Source: Bacteroidales bacterium UBA1223 (lineage in GTDB: Bacteria; Bacteroidota; Bacteroidia; Bacteroidales; P3). Taken from it: DNA of 29,513 bases. The stretch covers positions 15,015 to 44,527 of the forward strand of contig DBXB01000041.1 in the NCBI GenBank assembly GCA_002309155.1, given 5' to 3'. The notes under the pieces are model-generated. The model saw only the letters and a list, made by a program, of their open reading frames with translations. It made no database searches and was not told the DNA's origin. Shown here piece after piece: positions 1 through 7,546 of this stretch; positions within the stretch are counted from its first letter, which is position 1; the number at the start of each line of letters is the position of its first letter. Position numbers and translations under genes: made by a program.

Positions 1-1010
1 TCAATCTCGTCGATGAAGATGATGCAGGGGGCTTTTTTCTTGGCTTCCTCAAAGAGGTCGCGGACTCGTGAGGCTCCGACGCCGACAAACATCTCGACGA
101 AGTCGCTGCCCGACATTGAGAAGAAGGGCACATTGGCTTCGCCGGCAACAGCTTTGGCAAGGAGGGTTTTGCCGGTACCCGGAGGACCAACGAGAAGAAC
201 TCCCTTGGGAATCTTGCCTCCCAGAGCGGTGTAACGCTGGGGGTTCTTGAGAAAGTCAACCACTTCCATTACCTCTTCTTTGGCTCCCGCCAGTCCGGCG
301 ACATCCTTGAAAGTGACGTTGGTCGACGTCTTGCCGTCGTAAATCTTCGCCTTGGATTTTCCAACATTGAAGATTCCACCGCCACCGCCGCCACCCATCT
401 GGCGGTTGGTGATGCGGCCCATGATGACGAAGAAGAAGATGAGCAATAACAGAGGTCCGAACCAGTAGGCTATCTTCTCCCATGTATGGTCGCTGGCGCG
501 AGAGGTCAGTTCAATATGGTTCTCTCTCCTCAGTCGATTGATTTCCTCGTTGCTCAGTTCGCCTTTGGCGGTGGCGAGAGCTGCGGTGTCGCGTTCAAAA
601 TTCTGCTGCGCCACTTGGTCGAGATCGGTCTTGAACGATTCTACGTCGACAAATTTATAGGTGTAGTGTCCTGCCTTCTTGAGGTCTTTGACACCTTTAG
701 ACAAATCGTTGTAGGATGAGTCTTTCTGGAGTGCCTCCTCCTTGATGAATATCTCTGCATATTCACGGTCTACCACCACTATCTTCTCCTGGTCGCCACG
801 ACGCAGTATCTCGTCGAGCTTGGACCATTGTATCTCTTTGTTCGCTCCGCCGGTGTCGCCACCCAGCCACATGCTGCCAAGGAAGACGATGATGATGGCG
901 TAGATCACATACATGAACCAGTCACTGCGGCGTTTCTTGCCGTTGTTGCCTCCTTTGTTGGACTGAGGGTTGTTGGGCCTCGTTTTATTATCGTTCTTAT
1001 TGTCGCTCAT
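1..1010 (-). CDS. ftsH: ATP-dependent zinc metalloprotease FtsH (N-terminal part, cut by window edge)
   Basis: FtsH is a membrane-anchored AAA+ protease that extracts and degrades membrane and regulatory proteins. About 336 residues are visible. The N-terminus is polar and Asn/Lys-rich, followed by a first membrane segment at about 31-49, a periplasmic domain at about 50-178, a second membrane segment at about 181-199 and a Gly-rich linker at about 206-212. The AAA domain has Walker A GPPGTGKT at about 275-282 and Walker B IIFIDEID running into the window edge. The pore-loop segment FVEMFVGVGASRVRDLF is present. The HEXXH protease domain lies outside the window, so catalytic integrity cannot be judged. 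The start at 1010 gives the usual short cytoplasmic N-tail. The gene lies 67 bp downstream of rsfS on the same strand and may be co-transcribed with it. Confidence 0.97.
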   Translation of the reverse strand, partial: MSDNKNDNKTRPNNPQSNKGGNNGKKRRSDWFMYVIYAIIIVFLGSMWLGGDTGGANKEIQWSKLDEILRRGDQEKIVVVDREYAEIFIKEEALQKDSSYNDLSKGVKDLKKAGHYTYKFVDVESFKTDLDQVAQQNFERDTAALATAKGELSNEEINRLRRENHIELTSRASDHTWEKIAYWFGPLLLLIFFFVIMGRITNRQMGGGGGGGIFNVGKSKAKIYDGKTSTNVTFKDVAGLAGAKEEVMEVVDFLKNPQRYTALGGKIPKGVLLVGPPGTGKTLLAKAVAGEANVPFFSMSGSDFVEMFVGVGASRVRDLFEEAKKKAPCIIFIDEI

Positions 1011-1029
1011 TACTAGATTCTCATTTTTT

Positions 1030-1064
1030 CCCCCTCTAAGCTAGAGGGGGTGCCCGTACGGGCA
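1030..1064. repeat. Two adjacent palindromes in the rsfS-ftsH gap
   Basis: The 67-bp gap holds a hairpin with 9-bp arms (CCCCCTCTA / TAGAGGGGG, 3-nt loop) at 1030-1050, directly abutting a perfect 14-bp palindrome TGCCCGTACGGGCA at 1051-1064. On the minus strand the first hairpin is followed by A residues rather than T, so it does not look like a terminator for rsfS. It could be an mRNA processing or stability element, a dispersed palindromic repeat or an operator ahead of ftsH; the sequence does not decide. Confidence 0.6.
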
Positions 1065-1077
1065 GGTGTGTGTTATC

Positions 1078-1452
1078 TCAATTATTGATTTTCAATTCTT
1101 TCCCGTCTGCCCACAACTCTTCAAGTCTGTAGTGCTCACGTTTGTCTTTCAAGAAGATGTGGACAACGATGTCGAAGTAGTCCATCAGAATCCATTCGGC
1201 GTTGTTGTAGCCTTCCACCTTGTGGGGATTGTAGCCTGTGGCTTTCTTTATAGTCTCGAAGACGCCGTCGCTGATGGCGCTGACATGTGAGGGCACATTA
1301 CCACTGCATATCACGAAGAATGCTGTGGGTGCTGACTGGATGCCACGGAGGTCGAGGATGACTATATCGACACCTTTCTTGTTCTCCATTCCTTGGGCGG
1401 CGAGTTTGGCAAGTATTTCGCTTTCAGTTATATTTTTTAATGTTTTGGGCAT
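1078..1452 (-). CDS. rsfS: Ribosome silencing factor RsfS
   Basis: RsfS (formerly YbeB/Iojap, DUF143) binds ribosomal protein uL14 on the 50S subunit and blocks subunit joining when nutrients are short. The 124-residue product has the family length. It shows the core expected of the fold: LAAQGMENKKGVDIVILDLRG, then SAPTAFFVICSGN-SHV, then the HKVEGYNNAEWILMDYFDIVVHIF region corresponding to the family's WILLDYGDVVVHIF. It lies between tsaE and ftsH on the same strand, and neighbourhood with ftsH is common in Bacteroidetes. A TAnnTTTG element 25 bp upstream of the start suggests it has its own promoter after the tsaE hairpin. Confidence 0.95.
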   Translation of the reverse strand: MPKTLKNITESEILAKLAAQGMENKKGVDIVILDLRGIQSAPTAFFVICSGNVPSHVSAISDGVFETIKKATGYNPHKVEGYNNAEWILMDYFDIVVHIFLKDKREHYRLEELWADGKELKINN

Positions 1453-1476
1453 TAGAATAGGGTTGGTTCAAAAGTG

Positions 1477-1484
1477 CAAAATTA
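1477..1484 (-). promoter_or_regulatory. Candidate Bacteroidetes -7 element upstream of rsfS
   Basis: The minus strand reads TAATTTTG here, an exact match to the TAnnTTTG -7 consensus of the Bacteroidetes primary sigma factor. It lies 25 bp before the rsfS start, in a very AT-rich gap after the tsaE hairpin. No convincing -33 TTTG is seen at the usual spacing, so support rests on the -7 match and position. Confidence 0.45.
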
Positions 1485-1520
1485 ATAAATAATATTAATA
1501 TAAAAATATAAAAATGGTTA

Positions 1521-1551
1521 AGGCGTCAGAATCATCCAATTCTTGACGCCT
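1521..1551 (-). terminator. Hairpin terminator overlapping the tsaE stop codon
   Basis: AGGCGTCA (1521-1528) pairs with TGACGCCT (1544-1551), with further partial pairing inside. The minus-strand product is followed by a T-rich run at about 1502-1516. The stop codon of tsaE (1532-1534) is in the loop region. This fits a rho-independent terminator that separates tsaE from rsfS. Confidence 0.55.
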
Positions 1552-1966
1552 CTAGAAGTCTGCTGCCATCATCCTCTCTTAGGTCTACCCGTATGTAGCG
1601 GTCGGGTAGGAGAGGTCCTATCTTCTCGGTCCATTCTGTGAAACAGTAACGACCTGAGTAGAAATACTCCTCATAGCCTATGTCGTAGGCTTCGTCGAGC
1701 GTCTTCAATCGGTAGAAATCGAAGTGGTACACTGGCTCGCCCTGGGCGTCGGTATATTCGTTGACGATAGAAAAAGTTGGACTGCATACTATATCGCTGA
1801 CTCCCAGTTGACTGCATATCTCTTTGATGAGTGTCGTCTTGCCTACCCCCATAGGTCCGAAGAATGCGAAAAAACAGTCATCGGGAAAGGCAGACAGCAG
1901 GCGCCCTGCCACTTGAGGCAGGGCGTCGATATTGGGAATCTCTATTTTTAGCTTGTCATTGTGCAT
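1532..1966 (-). CDS. tsaE: tRNA threonylcarbamoyladenosine biosynthesis ATPase TsaE
   Basis: TsaE is the small ATPase that works with TsaB and TsaD to place threonylcarbamoyl on A37 of ANN-decoding tRNAs. The 144-residue length is typical. Walker A GPMGVGKTTL sits near residues 38-47. The family motifs SPTFSIVNEY (switch region) and HFDFYRL are clear, followed by the C-terminal TEW motif with the invariant Trp (CFTEWTEKIGPLLP). The gene follows the DUF4293 gene by 14 bp and is probably the last member of the DUF1599-BT_3928-DUF4293-tsaE operon, closed by the hairpin at its stop. Confidence 0.96.
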   Translation of the reverse strand: MHNDKLKIEIPNIDALPQVAGRLLSAFPDDCFFAFFGPMGVGKTTLIKEICSQLGVSDIVCSPTFSIVNEYTDAQGEPVYHFDFYRLKTLDEAYDIGYEEYFYSGRYCFTEWTEKIGPLLPDRYIRVDLREDDGSRLLEASRIG

Positions 1967-1980
1967 GGTCGGTCACTTTT

Positions 1981-2547
1981 CTATCTTAGCCGGTCGGCGG
2001 CACGGACTTTTATCTCGTCTTTCTTGATGGCTCTCTGGGCAAGATAGAGGAGAATCAGGGTCACTATAGGCGTGATGGTTCCCGGAGTGAGCATGGAGAC
2101 AGTGATTGTCTCTGTGGTGAAGTGCATCTGTTGCAATGCGTTGAGGTAGCCACCGCTTCCTCCGGTCCCGTTAATAGCCCAGAAGAAGAGCAGGAAGAGA
2201 TATACTACGTTGAGCAACGCTCCGCAAGCCACCACTCTCATCTGCAGGATGCGGTTCTTGAAGAGGAAGATGCTCACAAGTGCTATGATGCCTACGATTA
2301 TCGCAGTGACTGTGAGTACCCAGCGACCCTTGAGGTTTACAATATCCTGGCCGATATAGGTGATGTCTTCTATGCTATGACTGTCATTGGCGTAGACACT
2401 GCTTTTGTCAAGCAGCGACAGCTCTGAAGTCAGGGGGTCTGGTCCGATGAATCCGGGTAATGTGTAGCGGGCTATGGGGAATTGGAACATCAGTATGATA
2501 CCCACCACCACGAGGACGAGGTAAAATGATTGAATTCTCTGAAGCAT
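1981..2547 (-). CDS. DUF4293 family four-helix membrane protein
   Basis: This 188-residue protein begins MLQRIQSFYLVLV, the characteristic start of the Bacteroidetes DUF4293 family. Four hydrophobic segments are visible, at about 6-26, 76-96, 104-124 and 148-168, with an extracytoplasmic loop of about 45 residues after the first. The C-terminus is basic. Function is unknown; no catalytic motif is evident. It lies 27 bp downstream of the BT_3928-type gene and 14 bp upstream of tsaE, which suggests co-transcription. Confidence 0.85.
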   Translation of the reverse strand: MLQRIQSFYLVLVVVGIILMFQFPIARYTLPGFIGPDPLTSELSLLDKSSVYANDSHSIEDITYIGQDIVNLKGRWVLTVTAIIVGIIALVSIFLFKNRILQMRVVACGALLNVVYLFLLFFWAINGTGGSGGYLNALQQMHFTTETITVSMLTPGTITPIVTLILLYLAQRAIKKDEIKVRAADRLR

Positions 2548-2574
2548 AATGATTTAAGATGTAATGTTGATGTG

Positions 2575-3735
2575 TTAGTTTTCAAGTTCGAAGGGGAAAT
2601 CTTTGATTTTCTCGGCGTTGCGGTAATGCCATTTGCCTTTGACCACTCCGTTTTGCATTACAATGAATCCAGGATTGCTGCGCAACATGGTCTCGATGGC
2701 TTTCTCATCGCCGAAGTAATATTCAACATCCATGAGGTTGTTGCCGTAAAGGAACTGCAGGAGTTCGCTCTGCTCGGCACAAGAGATGACGGCAAAGCGT
2801 ATGTCGCGGTCCAATGCCAGTTGTTTCATCTCTGCTATGGCATTCACACCCTTCTCGTTCACGTCGCCCACATGGTGTATGGTGCAGAGCAGCACGGGTC
2901 CGTCTACGGCGGCGATAAGGTCGAAGGTGAAGTCTTGTCCGTCAGCGTCCTGTACAAAGAAGCCGTCGGCATGAACCTCATAGGGGCTGATGCTCTCAGT
3001 GCCTACCCATTCCCATTTCTCACCCCACTCAGGGTCTTCCTCATAGCAGTCTATGAGCGATTTGGAGTCCATGGTAATGAATTCTCCAGTGGTTTTGTTT
3101 TTGTAGGTCACGTTGTTGGTCTCTTCAAGTCCTGCTTCAAGGTTGTCAATCATGGTGTTGCCCACCTTCCAGGGACGGAAGTCGATGACAGGTTCATTCT
3201 TAATGTTGTAGAGACCGAAGATTACCATGGCTGCTATTGCGGCGAGACTTACGAGTGTATCCTGCTCCAGCTTGTTGCGTCGGGGCCAGCGGCGTGTGAG
3301 GAAGATAAACACCGTCGGGATATCCAGCACTATGTTCTTCCAGAAGGTCTGCCAGTTGGTGAGCTTGATGGCGTCGCCGAAGCATCCGCAGTCGCTCACC
3401 TTGTTGGTGATGGCGTCATAGAGTGTCGTGAAGGTGAAGAAGGTCATCATGAGGAGCAGTATCCAAGCTCCCAGCTTACGGAATGATCCGGTAATCATGA
3501 GTATGCCCACGAGAAACTCGCAGGTTATCAGTGCCATCGACAGGAAGGGCGCCAAGGGGGTGAGTCCCTCGAAAGAGATGCCGGCGAAGTTCCATGCCGT
3601 CATATATTCTTCCACCTTGAAGGCTGTGCCGAGGGGGTCGACGCCTTTTACGAAGCTGGAGAAGATAAACACCAGTCCCACGAACCAGCGTGCGATGATG
3701 CGTAATGTTTTGGTTCCTGTATTCTCTTTAATCAT
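2575..3735 (-). CDS. BT_3928-type membrane protein: DoxX/MauE-like domain plus thioredoxin-like C-terminal domain
   Basis: This 386-residue protein has an N-terminal four-helix DoxX/MauE-like domain (about 12-150) ending in DCGCFGDAI at 115-123, the CGCFG signature seen in MauE-type proteins tied to disulfide chemistry. A fifth helix (about 160-176) leads to a soluble domain. Its last ~120 residues resemble a thioredoxin fold (strand VLLCTIHHVGD, then FAVISCAE, then NPGFIVMQNGVVKGKWH) but lack a CXXC pair. Family knowledge: this gene is conserved in Bacteroidales next to a DUF1599 gene and usually followed by triosephosphate isomerase. Here tpiA is absent and a DUF4293 gene follows. A role in redox or cell-envelope thiol chemistry is inferred only. 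Confidence 0.8.
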   Translation of the reverse strand: MIKENTGTKTLRIIARWFVGLVFIFSSFVKGVDPLGTAFKVEEYMTAWNFAGISFEGLTPLAPFLSMALITCEFLVGILMITGSFRKLGAWILLLMMTFFTFTTLYDAITNKVSDCGCFGDAIKLTNWQTFWKNIVLDIPTVFIFLTRRWPRRNKLEQDTLVSLAAIAAMVIFGLYNIKNEPVIDFRPWKVGNTMIDNLEAGLEETNNVTYKNKTTGEFITMDSKSLIDCYEEDPEWGEKWEWVGTESISPYEVHADGFFVQDADGQDFTFDLIAAVDGPVLLCTIHHVGDVNEKGVNAIAEMKQLALDRDIRFAVISCAEQSELLQFLYGNNLMDVEYYFGDEKAIETMLRSNPGFIVMQNGVVKGKWHYRNAEKIKDFPFELEN

Positions 3736-3784
3736 AAATTGTATGGGTTGATTCCTGAATTATTTGTCTTTGGGTTTGTGAGGA

Positions 3785-4336
3785 CTAGTCTTGCTGCTCC
3801 TCACTGTTGATTCTTATGAGGCAGAAGAGTGAGTAGTTGATGATGTCCATATAGCCACCCTCAACACCTTCCGAGATTAGCGTCTTGCCGTCGTTGTTCT
3901 CTATCTGTTTTATGCGACGCAGCTTCATCAGTATCAGGTCGGTCATCGAACTAATCCTCATCTGGCGCCAAGCCTCTCCGTAGTCGTGGTTCTTGTCGAG
4001 CATCAGACTTGCGGTGCGGTTTATATGACGGTCGTAGAGCTCCAAGGCTTGCTCAAGGGGTAATTCGTCCGGGTCGTTCTCTGTGAGTTCGAGTTGTATC
4101 AGTGCCATCACAGCATAGTTCACCATGGCTATATATTCGCCTCTGGTGCTGTCGCCAATGCGATTCTCTCCAGTTTCCTCGATGCTGCGTATTCTGTTGG
4201 CTTTGATGAATATCTGATCGGTGAGTGACGGCAGACGCAGTATACGCCACGATGTGCCGTAGTCGCGGGTTTTCTTCTCGAAGATGTCACGGCAACGCTT
4301 TATTTCTGTCTTGAATTCTTCTTCTGTGCGGGTCAT
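3785..4336 (-). CDS. DUF1599 protein with two tandem copies of the domain
   Basis: This 183-residue protein is an internal duplication. Residues about 12-85 and 98-172 each follow the pattern K-x2-DYG-x2-WR-x2-R-x2-S-x-TD-x-I-x2-K-x2-RI-x2-IE, ending in a helix with E-Y/G-x-M/D-x-N-Y. DUF1599 proteins are helical and of unknown biochemical function; the paired acidic and DYG motifs suggest a nucleotide- or metal-binding helical bundle, but that is inference. It is first in its operon (49 bp before the BT_3928-type gene) and divergent from folP across a 61-bp gap, so the two promoters must be very close or overlap. Confidence 0.85.
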   Translation of the reverse strand: MTRTEEEFKTEIKRCRDIFEKKTRDYGTSWRILRLPSLTDQIFIKANRIRSIEETGENRIGDSTRGEYIAMVNYAVMALIQLELTENDPDELPLEQALELYDRHINRTASLMLDKNHDYGEAWRQMRISSMTDLILMKLRRIKQIENNDGKTLISEGVEGGYMDIINYSLFCLIRINSEEQQD

Positions 4337-4397
4337 AATAGTATTTTATTTGTTGCTTGTAACAATTATTAAACGCCTTCACCGTTATTTTATTGTT

Positions 4398-5276
4398 ATG
4401 TCTGAAAATAATTCTTTCGATCCTTTCGTGATACGTTGCGGTGGTAGACTGCTCTCCTATGACCGTCCGGCAGTCATGGGCATACTCAACTGTACGCCCG
4501 ACTCATTCTATGACGGTGGTCGATATCTTACTGATGCGCAGATTGTGGGACGTGCCGCCCAGATTATCAACGAAGGTGCAGATATCATCGACATCGGTGT
4601 GGTCTCTACACGCCCTGGCGCTGAACTTCTTCCAGTGGAGATAGAGGCTGAGCGACTCTCGTCGGTTGTCCGTCTCATCAGAAACTATTGGCACGACGTC
4701 GTCATCTCTGTCGACACCTGTTTTGCTCATTGTGCGAGAATGGCTGTGGAAAATGGCGCCGACATTGTCAATGACATCAGTGGAGGACTCTTCGACGACA
4801 AGATGTTCGACACTGTGGCGCAACTCGGTGTGCCTTATGTGCTGATGCACAACAGGGCAAAACCTAGTATCATGAGCGATGTCACTGAGTATGATGACCT
4901 CTTCCAACATGTCGTCAACTTCCTCTCCGAAAGAATCAACAGACTTCACCAACTCGGAGTCGCCGACATAATCATCGATCCTGGCTTCGGCTTTTCCAAG
5001 ACCCTCGATCAAAATTACGAGCTGATGTCCCGTCTCGGTGACCTTCATCTTCTTTTCCCCCGTCAGCCGTTGCTCGTGGCTCTGTCTCGCAAGTCGATGA
5101 TTTACAAGTTGCTCGATACTACTCCTGACAACGCTCTTGAAGGCACCGTGGCGCTCCATGCCGCCGCTCTACTGGATGGGGCACAGATGTTGCGTGTCCA
5201 TGATGTCCGTGCGGCTGTGCAGACCGTCACCATTGTCCAGAAATTAATGAACGCATCAAAACAACACTCACTATGA
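4398..5276 (+). CDS. folP: Dihydropteroate synthase FolP
   Basis: FolP condenses p-aminobenzoate with dihydropterin pyrophosphate in folate synthesis and is the sulfonamide target. From the ATG at 4398 the product is 292 residues, a normal length. An in-frame ATG at 4284 would add 38 residues antisense to the start of the neighbouring DUF1599 gene and is unlikely. Motifs: MGILNCTPDSF at 27-37, IDIGVVSTRPGA at about 65-76, VNDISGG, IIIDPGFGFSKT, ALSRKS and RVHDV near the C-terminus. GVVSTRPG lacks the Glu of the classic GGESTRPG. The stop overlaps the cdaA start by ATGA (5273-5276), implying translational coupling. Confidence 0.97.
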   Translation: MSENNSFDPFVIRCGGRLLSYDRPAVMGILNCTPDSFYDGGRYLTDAQIVGRAAQIINEGADIIDIGVVSTRPGAELLPVEIEAERLSSVVRLIRNYWHDVVISVDTCFAHCARMAVENGADIVNDISGGLFDDKMFDTVAQLGVPYVLMHNRAKPSIMSDVTEYDDLFQHVVNFLSERINRLHQLGVADIIIDPGFGFSKTLDQNYELMSRLGDLHLLFPRQPLLVALSRKSMIYKLLDTTPDNALEGTVALHAAALLDGAQMLRVHDVRAAVQTVTIVQKLMNASKQHSL

Positions 5277-6082
5277 TTCCTCTAGTCAATGCTATTCAAA
5301 TCCAAGGATTGCCGTCGGTAGGCATCACTGATGTCATCGATATACTGCTGGTCGCCATTCTTGCCTATCAGATTTACAAGGCTGTGCGTGGCACCAATGT
5401 GCTCCGTATCTTTTGGGCCGTGGTCATCATCTATATCCTGTGGCAGATATCTACACTTCTTGATATGAGGATGACTTCTACCATCTTGGGTGAGTTCATA
5501 TCGTTGGGTATCATCCTGCTCATAATAGTGTTCCAGCCTGAGATCCGTCGCTTCCTGCTCATGGTGGGTACCAAGACCTCCCTTCGTGACGATACGTTCA
5601 TCAAAAGATTGCGATTCTGGCGCAAGAGTGTCAGCGAGAAGAATTCCACTGTGGTCCTCGAGCCTTATATCCAGGCCTGTCTCCACATGTCGCAGAGTAA
5701 GACGGGAGCTTTGATTGTCTTTATCCGTCAGAATGAGGCTGACGAGATTATCCGCACTGGCGAGCGTATCGACGCTGTGGCGTCGTCAGCATTGCTCGAG
5801 ACCCTATTCTTCAAGAATTCTCCTCTCCATGACGGAGCGGTGATGGTCAAGGGCAACACCGTCATCGCCGCCCGTTGCATCTTGCCGGTCTCTTCCAACG
5901 ATAACATCGACCCCAACCTGGGCCTCCGTCACCGTTCGGCGATTGGCATCACCGAACAACTCGACGTTATCTCCGTCATCGTCTCCGAAGAGACTGGAGC
6001 CATATCCTATGCTGTAGGGGGACAGATATTCCATGACGTCACCCCCGCCCAGCTTCAGCGCTACCTTGAGGAGGCGCTATAG
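5273..6082 (+). CDS. cdaA: Diadenylate cyclase CdaA (c-di-AMP synthase)
   Basis: CdaA joins two ATP molecules into cyclic di-AMP, a messenger for potassium, osmotic and cell-wall control. The 269-residue protein has three N-terminal membrane helices (about 20-37, 43-60, 73-88), then the DAC domain (about 110-265). Catalytic DGA is at 187-189 (HDGAVMVKG) and RHRSA at 219-223. The coupled order folP-cdaA is typical of Bacteroidales; elsewhere cdaA is more often followed by cdaR and glmM. No cdaR-like gene follows here; the next gene is convergent. Confidence 0.97.
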   Translation: MIPLVNAIQIQGLPSVGITDVIDILLVAILAYQIYKAVRGTNVLRIFWAVVIIYILWQISTLLDMRMTSTILGEFISLGIILLIIVFQPEIRRFLLMVGTKTSLRDDTFIKRLRFWRKSVSEKNSTVVLEPYIQACLHMSQSKTGALIVFIRQNEADEIIRTGERIDAVASSALLETLFFKNSPLHDGAVMVKGNTVIAARCILPVSSNDNIDPNLGLRHRSAIGITEQLDVISVIVSEETGAISYAVGGQIFHDVTPAQLQRYLEEAL

Positions 6083-6090
6083 TCTAAAAT

Positions 6091-6247
6091 AGTAGAATAA
6101 TAAGGTAAAATGAGATTGAGTTAAAGTGGGAGTTAAGGGGAGTTAAGGGACAATAGCAGCGGCTGGCACCATTTGTCCTTTAACTCCCTTTAACTTCTAT
6201 AACTTCTTTTAACTTCCCATTGTTTTACTTTATTTATTAATCGTTAC
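6091..6247. repeat. Composite intergenic repeat, copy A
   Basis: This fills the gap between convergent cdaA and the COG0523 gene. Its left end (AGTAGAATAATAAGGTAAAA, then GGGAGTTAAGGGGAG) and right end (CTTCCCATTGTTTTAC followed by TTTATTTATTAATCGTTAC) closely match copy B at 20961-21116 and copy C at about 24993-25170, while the core differs. The core of copy A is a long inverted repeat (6131-6195) plus near-nonamer repeats of TTTAACTTC. No ORF is supported. Confidence 0.7.
6131..6195. terminator. Long inverted repeat between convergent genes, likely bidirectional terminator
   Basis: The 23-nt arms at 6131-6153 and 6173-6195 are complementary except for two positions that can form G-U pairs; the loop is 19 nt. 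Placed between the 3' ends of cdaA and the COG0523 GTPase gene, such a hairpin could stop transcription from both sides. No strong T-run immediately follows, so it may act instead as a 3'-end stabiliser. It is also the core of composite repeat copy A. Confidence 0.5.
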
Positions 6248-7453
6248 TTATATGAGGCAGGCGTCAAGTTCGTGTTCTATCAGTTCTTTGTCAAGGTGCT
6301 GACCGATGAACACCAGTTTCTGCATGCGGTCGCCGTAGTAATCATCCCAGTCTCGACGTAGCTGGGCGTCACGCTCCAGGGCCACCTCAAGTTCGTCTTC
6401 GGGCATGGTGGCGAACCAACGTCCTACGTCACGGAGCTTCACCTGCTTGCCGGCCTGTTCAAAGATGTAGCAGACATCCTGCTCGTCTTCAAAATAGCAT
6501 ATTCCCTTGGTGCGGATTATCCCCTTGGGCCAGTGTGTACCCACGAAGTTGTCGAACAAATTAAGGTCGAAAGGTCTGCGGCGGAAATATACGTATGTGC
6601 CGATGCCATACTCTTCTGCTTCACCCTCATCATGGTCGTGGTGATGATGATGCTCATGTTCGTGTTCATGTTCGTGGTGATGCTCATGCTCATGTTCATG
6701 CTCATGCTCGTGGTGGTCTACATCGGCGCCGCTCTCCACCTCTCTTATCCATGTGGCGGATGTGGCGACCTTGTCAAAGTCGAACATGCCGGTGTTGAGT
6801 ATCTTGTCAAAATCCACGTCGCCGTAGTTGCATTCAATGATTTCTGCCTGAGGTTGCAGGGTGCGGACAATCTCACGCACACGACCCAACTCTTGGGGTG
6901 TCACCTCCGCGGCTTTGTTGAGCAGGACGATGTTGCAGAACTCTATCTGCTGGATTACGAGATTCTCGATGTCGTCTTCGTCGATGCCGGGGCGTGTCAG
7001 AGCGAGACCGCTCTCAAACTCGTCACGCATCCTGAGTGTGTCGACTACGGTTACTATGCAGTCCAGACGTGGCACTACGTCAAAATCGTCCGACATTGAG
7101 GGTATGTAACTGATGGTCTGTGCTATGGGTTCGGGTTCGCAGATGCCGCTTGCCTCAATCACGATATAGTCGAACTTCCGCATATTCGAGATGTCGCGGA
7201 GTTGGTTTACGAGGTCTGACTTCAGCGTGCAGCAGATGCATCCATTCTGCAAGGCTACGAGACTGTCGTCCGACTGGTTCACTATGCCCCCTTGTTGAAT
7301 GAGGGTGGCGTCGATGTTCACCTCGCCGATGTCATTGACTATGACGGCAAAACGGATGCCTCTATTATTAGTAAGTATGCGGTTGAGCAGTGTGGTCTTG
7401 CCGCTGCCAAGGTAGCCCGTCAGCAGCAGCACGGGTATTGTGTTGTTGTTCAT
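6248..7453 (-). CDS. COG0523 (CobW/ZNG1-type) metallochaperone GTPase with His-rich segment
   Basis: G3E-family GTPases of this group insert or traffic metals, often zinc. The 401-residue protein has Walker A GYLGSGKT at 13-20, the metal-binding CXCC motif in NGCICC (Cys 72, 74, 75), the switch-like EASGICEPEPI at 100-110 and a C-terminal CobW_C domain at about 285-385. Residues 247-274 are almost entirely His and Glu, a likely metal store or sensor loop, encoded by a CAT/GAG-rich simple repeat at about 6630-6715. The guanine-specificity NKxD motif reads NKAA (179-182), losing the Asp. The substrate metal is not determined. The gene stands alone, convergent with cdaA. Confidence 0.93.
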   Translation of the reverse strand: MNNNTIPVLLLTGYLGSGKTTLLNRILTNNRGIRFAVIVNDIGEVNIDATLIQQGGIVNQSDDSLVALQNGCICCTLKSDLVNQLRDISNMRKFDYIVIEASGICEPEPIAQTISYIPSMSDDFDVVPRLDCIVTVVDTLRMRDEFESGLALTRPGIDEDDIENLVIQQIEFCNIVLLNKAAEVTPQELGRVREIVRTLQPQAEIIECNYGDVDFDKILNTGMFDFDKVATSATWIREVESGADVDHHEHEHEHEHEHHHEHEHEHEHHHHHDHDEGEAEEYGIGTYVYFRRRPFDLNLFDNFVGTHWPKGIIRTKGICYFEDEQDVCYIFEQAGKQVKLRDVGRWFATMPEDELEVALERDAQLRRDWDDYYGDRMQKLVFIGQHLDKELIEHELDACLI

Positions 7454-7482
7454 ATAGACTGTTTTTTTATCGCTAACCTAAC

Positions 7483-7526
7483 GCCATGCAGATTCTATTA
7501 TTGTGTGTCCGCGCAAAATGCATGGC
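7483..7526. promoter_or_regulatory. Inverted repeat upstream of the COG0523 gene
   Basis: GCCATGCA (7483-7490) and TGCATGGC (7519-7526) form a perfect 8-bp inverted repeat 30-73 bp before the start of the His-rich GTPase gene. Position suits an operator or a leader hairpin. No exact TAnnTTTG is visible here, and the motif is not a recognised Zur box, so regulation by metal is speculative. Confidence 0.3.
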
Positions 7527-7546
7527 AGTAGCCTATGCGGTCATTC

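Noticed and set aside
1..1010. Truncated ftsH as a pseudogene
   Set aside because: The frame is intact up to the window edge; truncation is an artefact of the window.
2530..3486. 318-residue open frame on the plus strand
   Set aside because: Lies wholly antisense to the well-supported BT_3928-type gene (and part of DUF4293 upstream region); product has no recognisable family pattern.
4503..5159. 218-residue open frame antisense to folP
   Set aside because: folP motifs fix the coding strand; the antisense product is low-complexity in acidic and Val residues.
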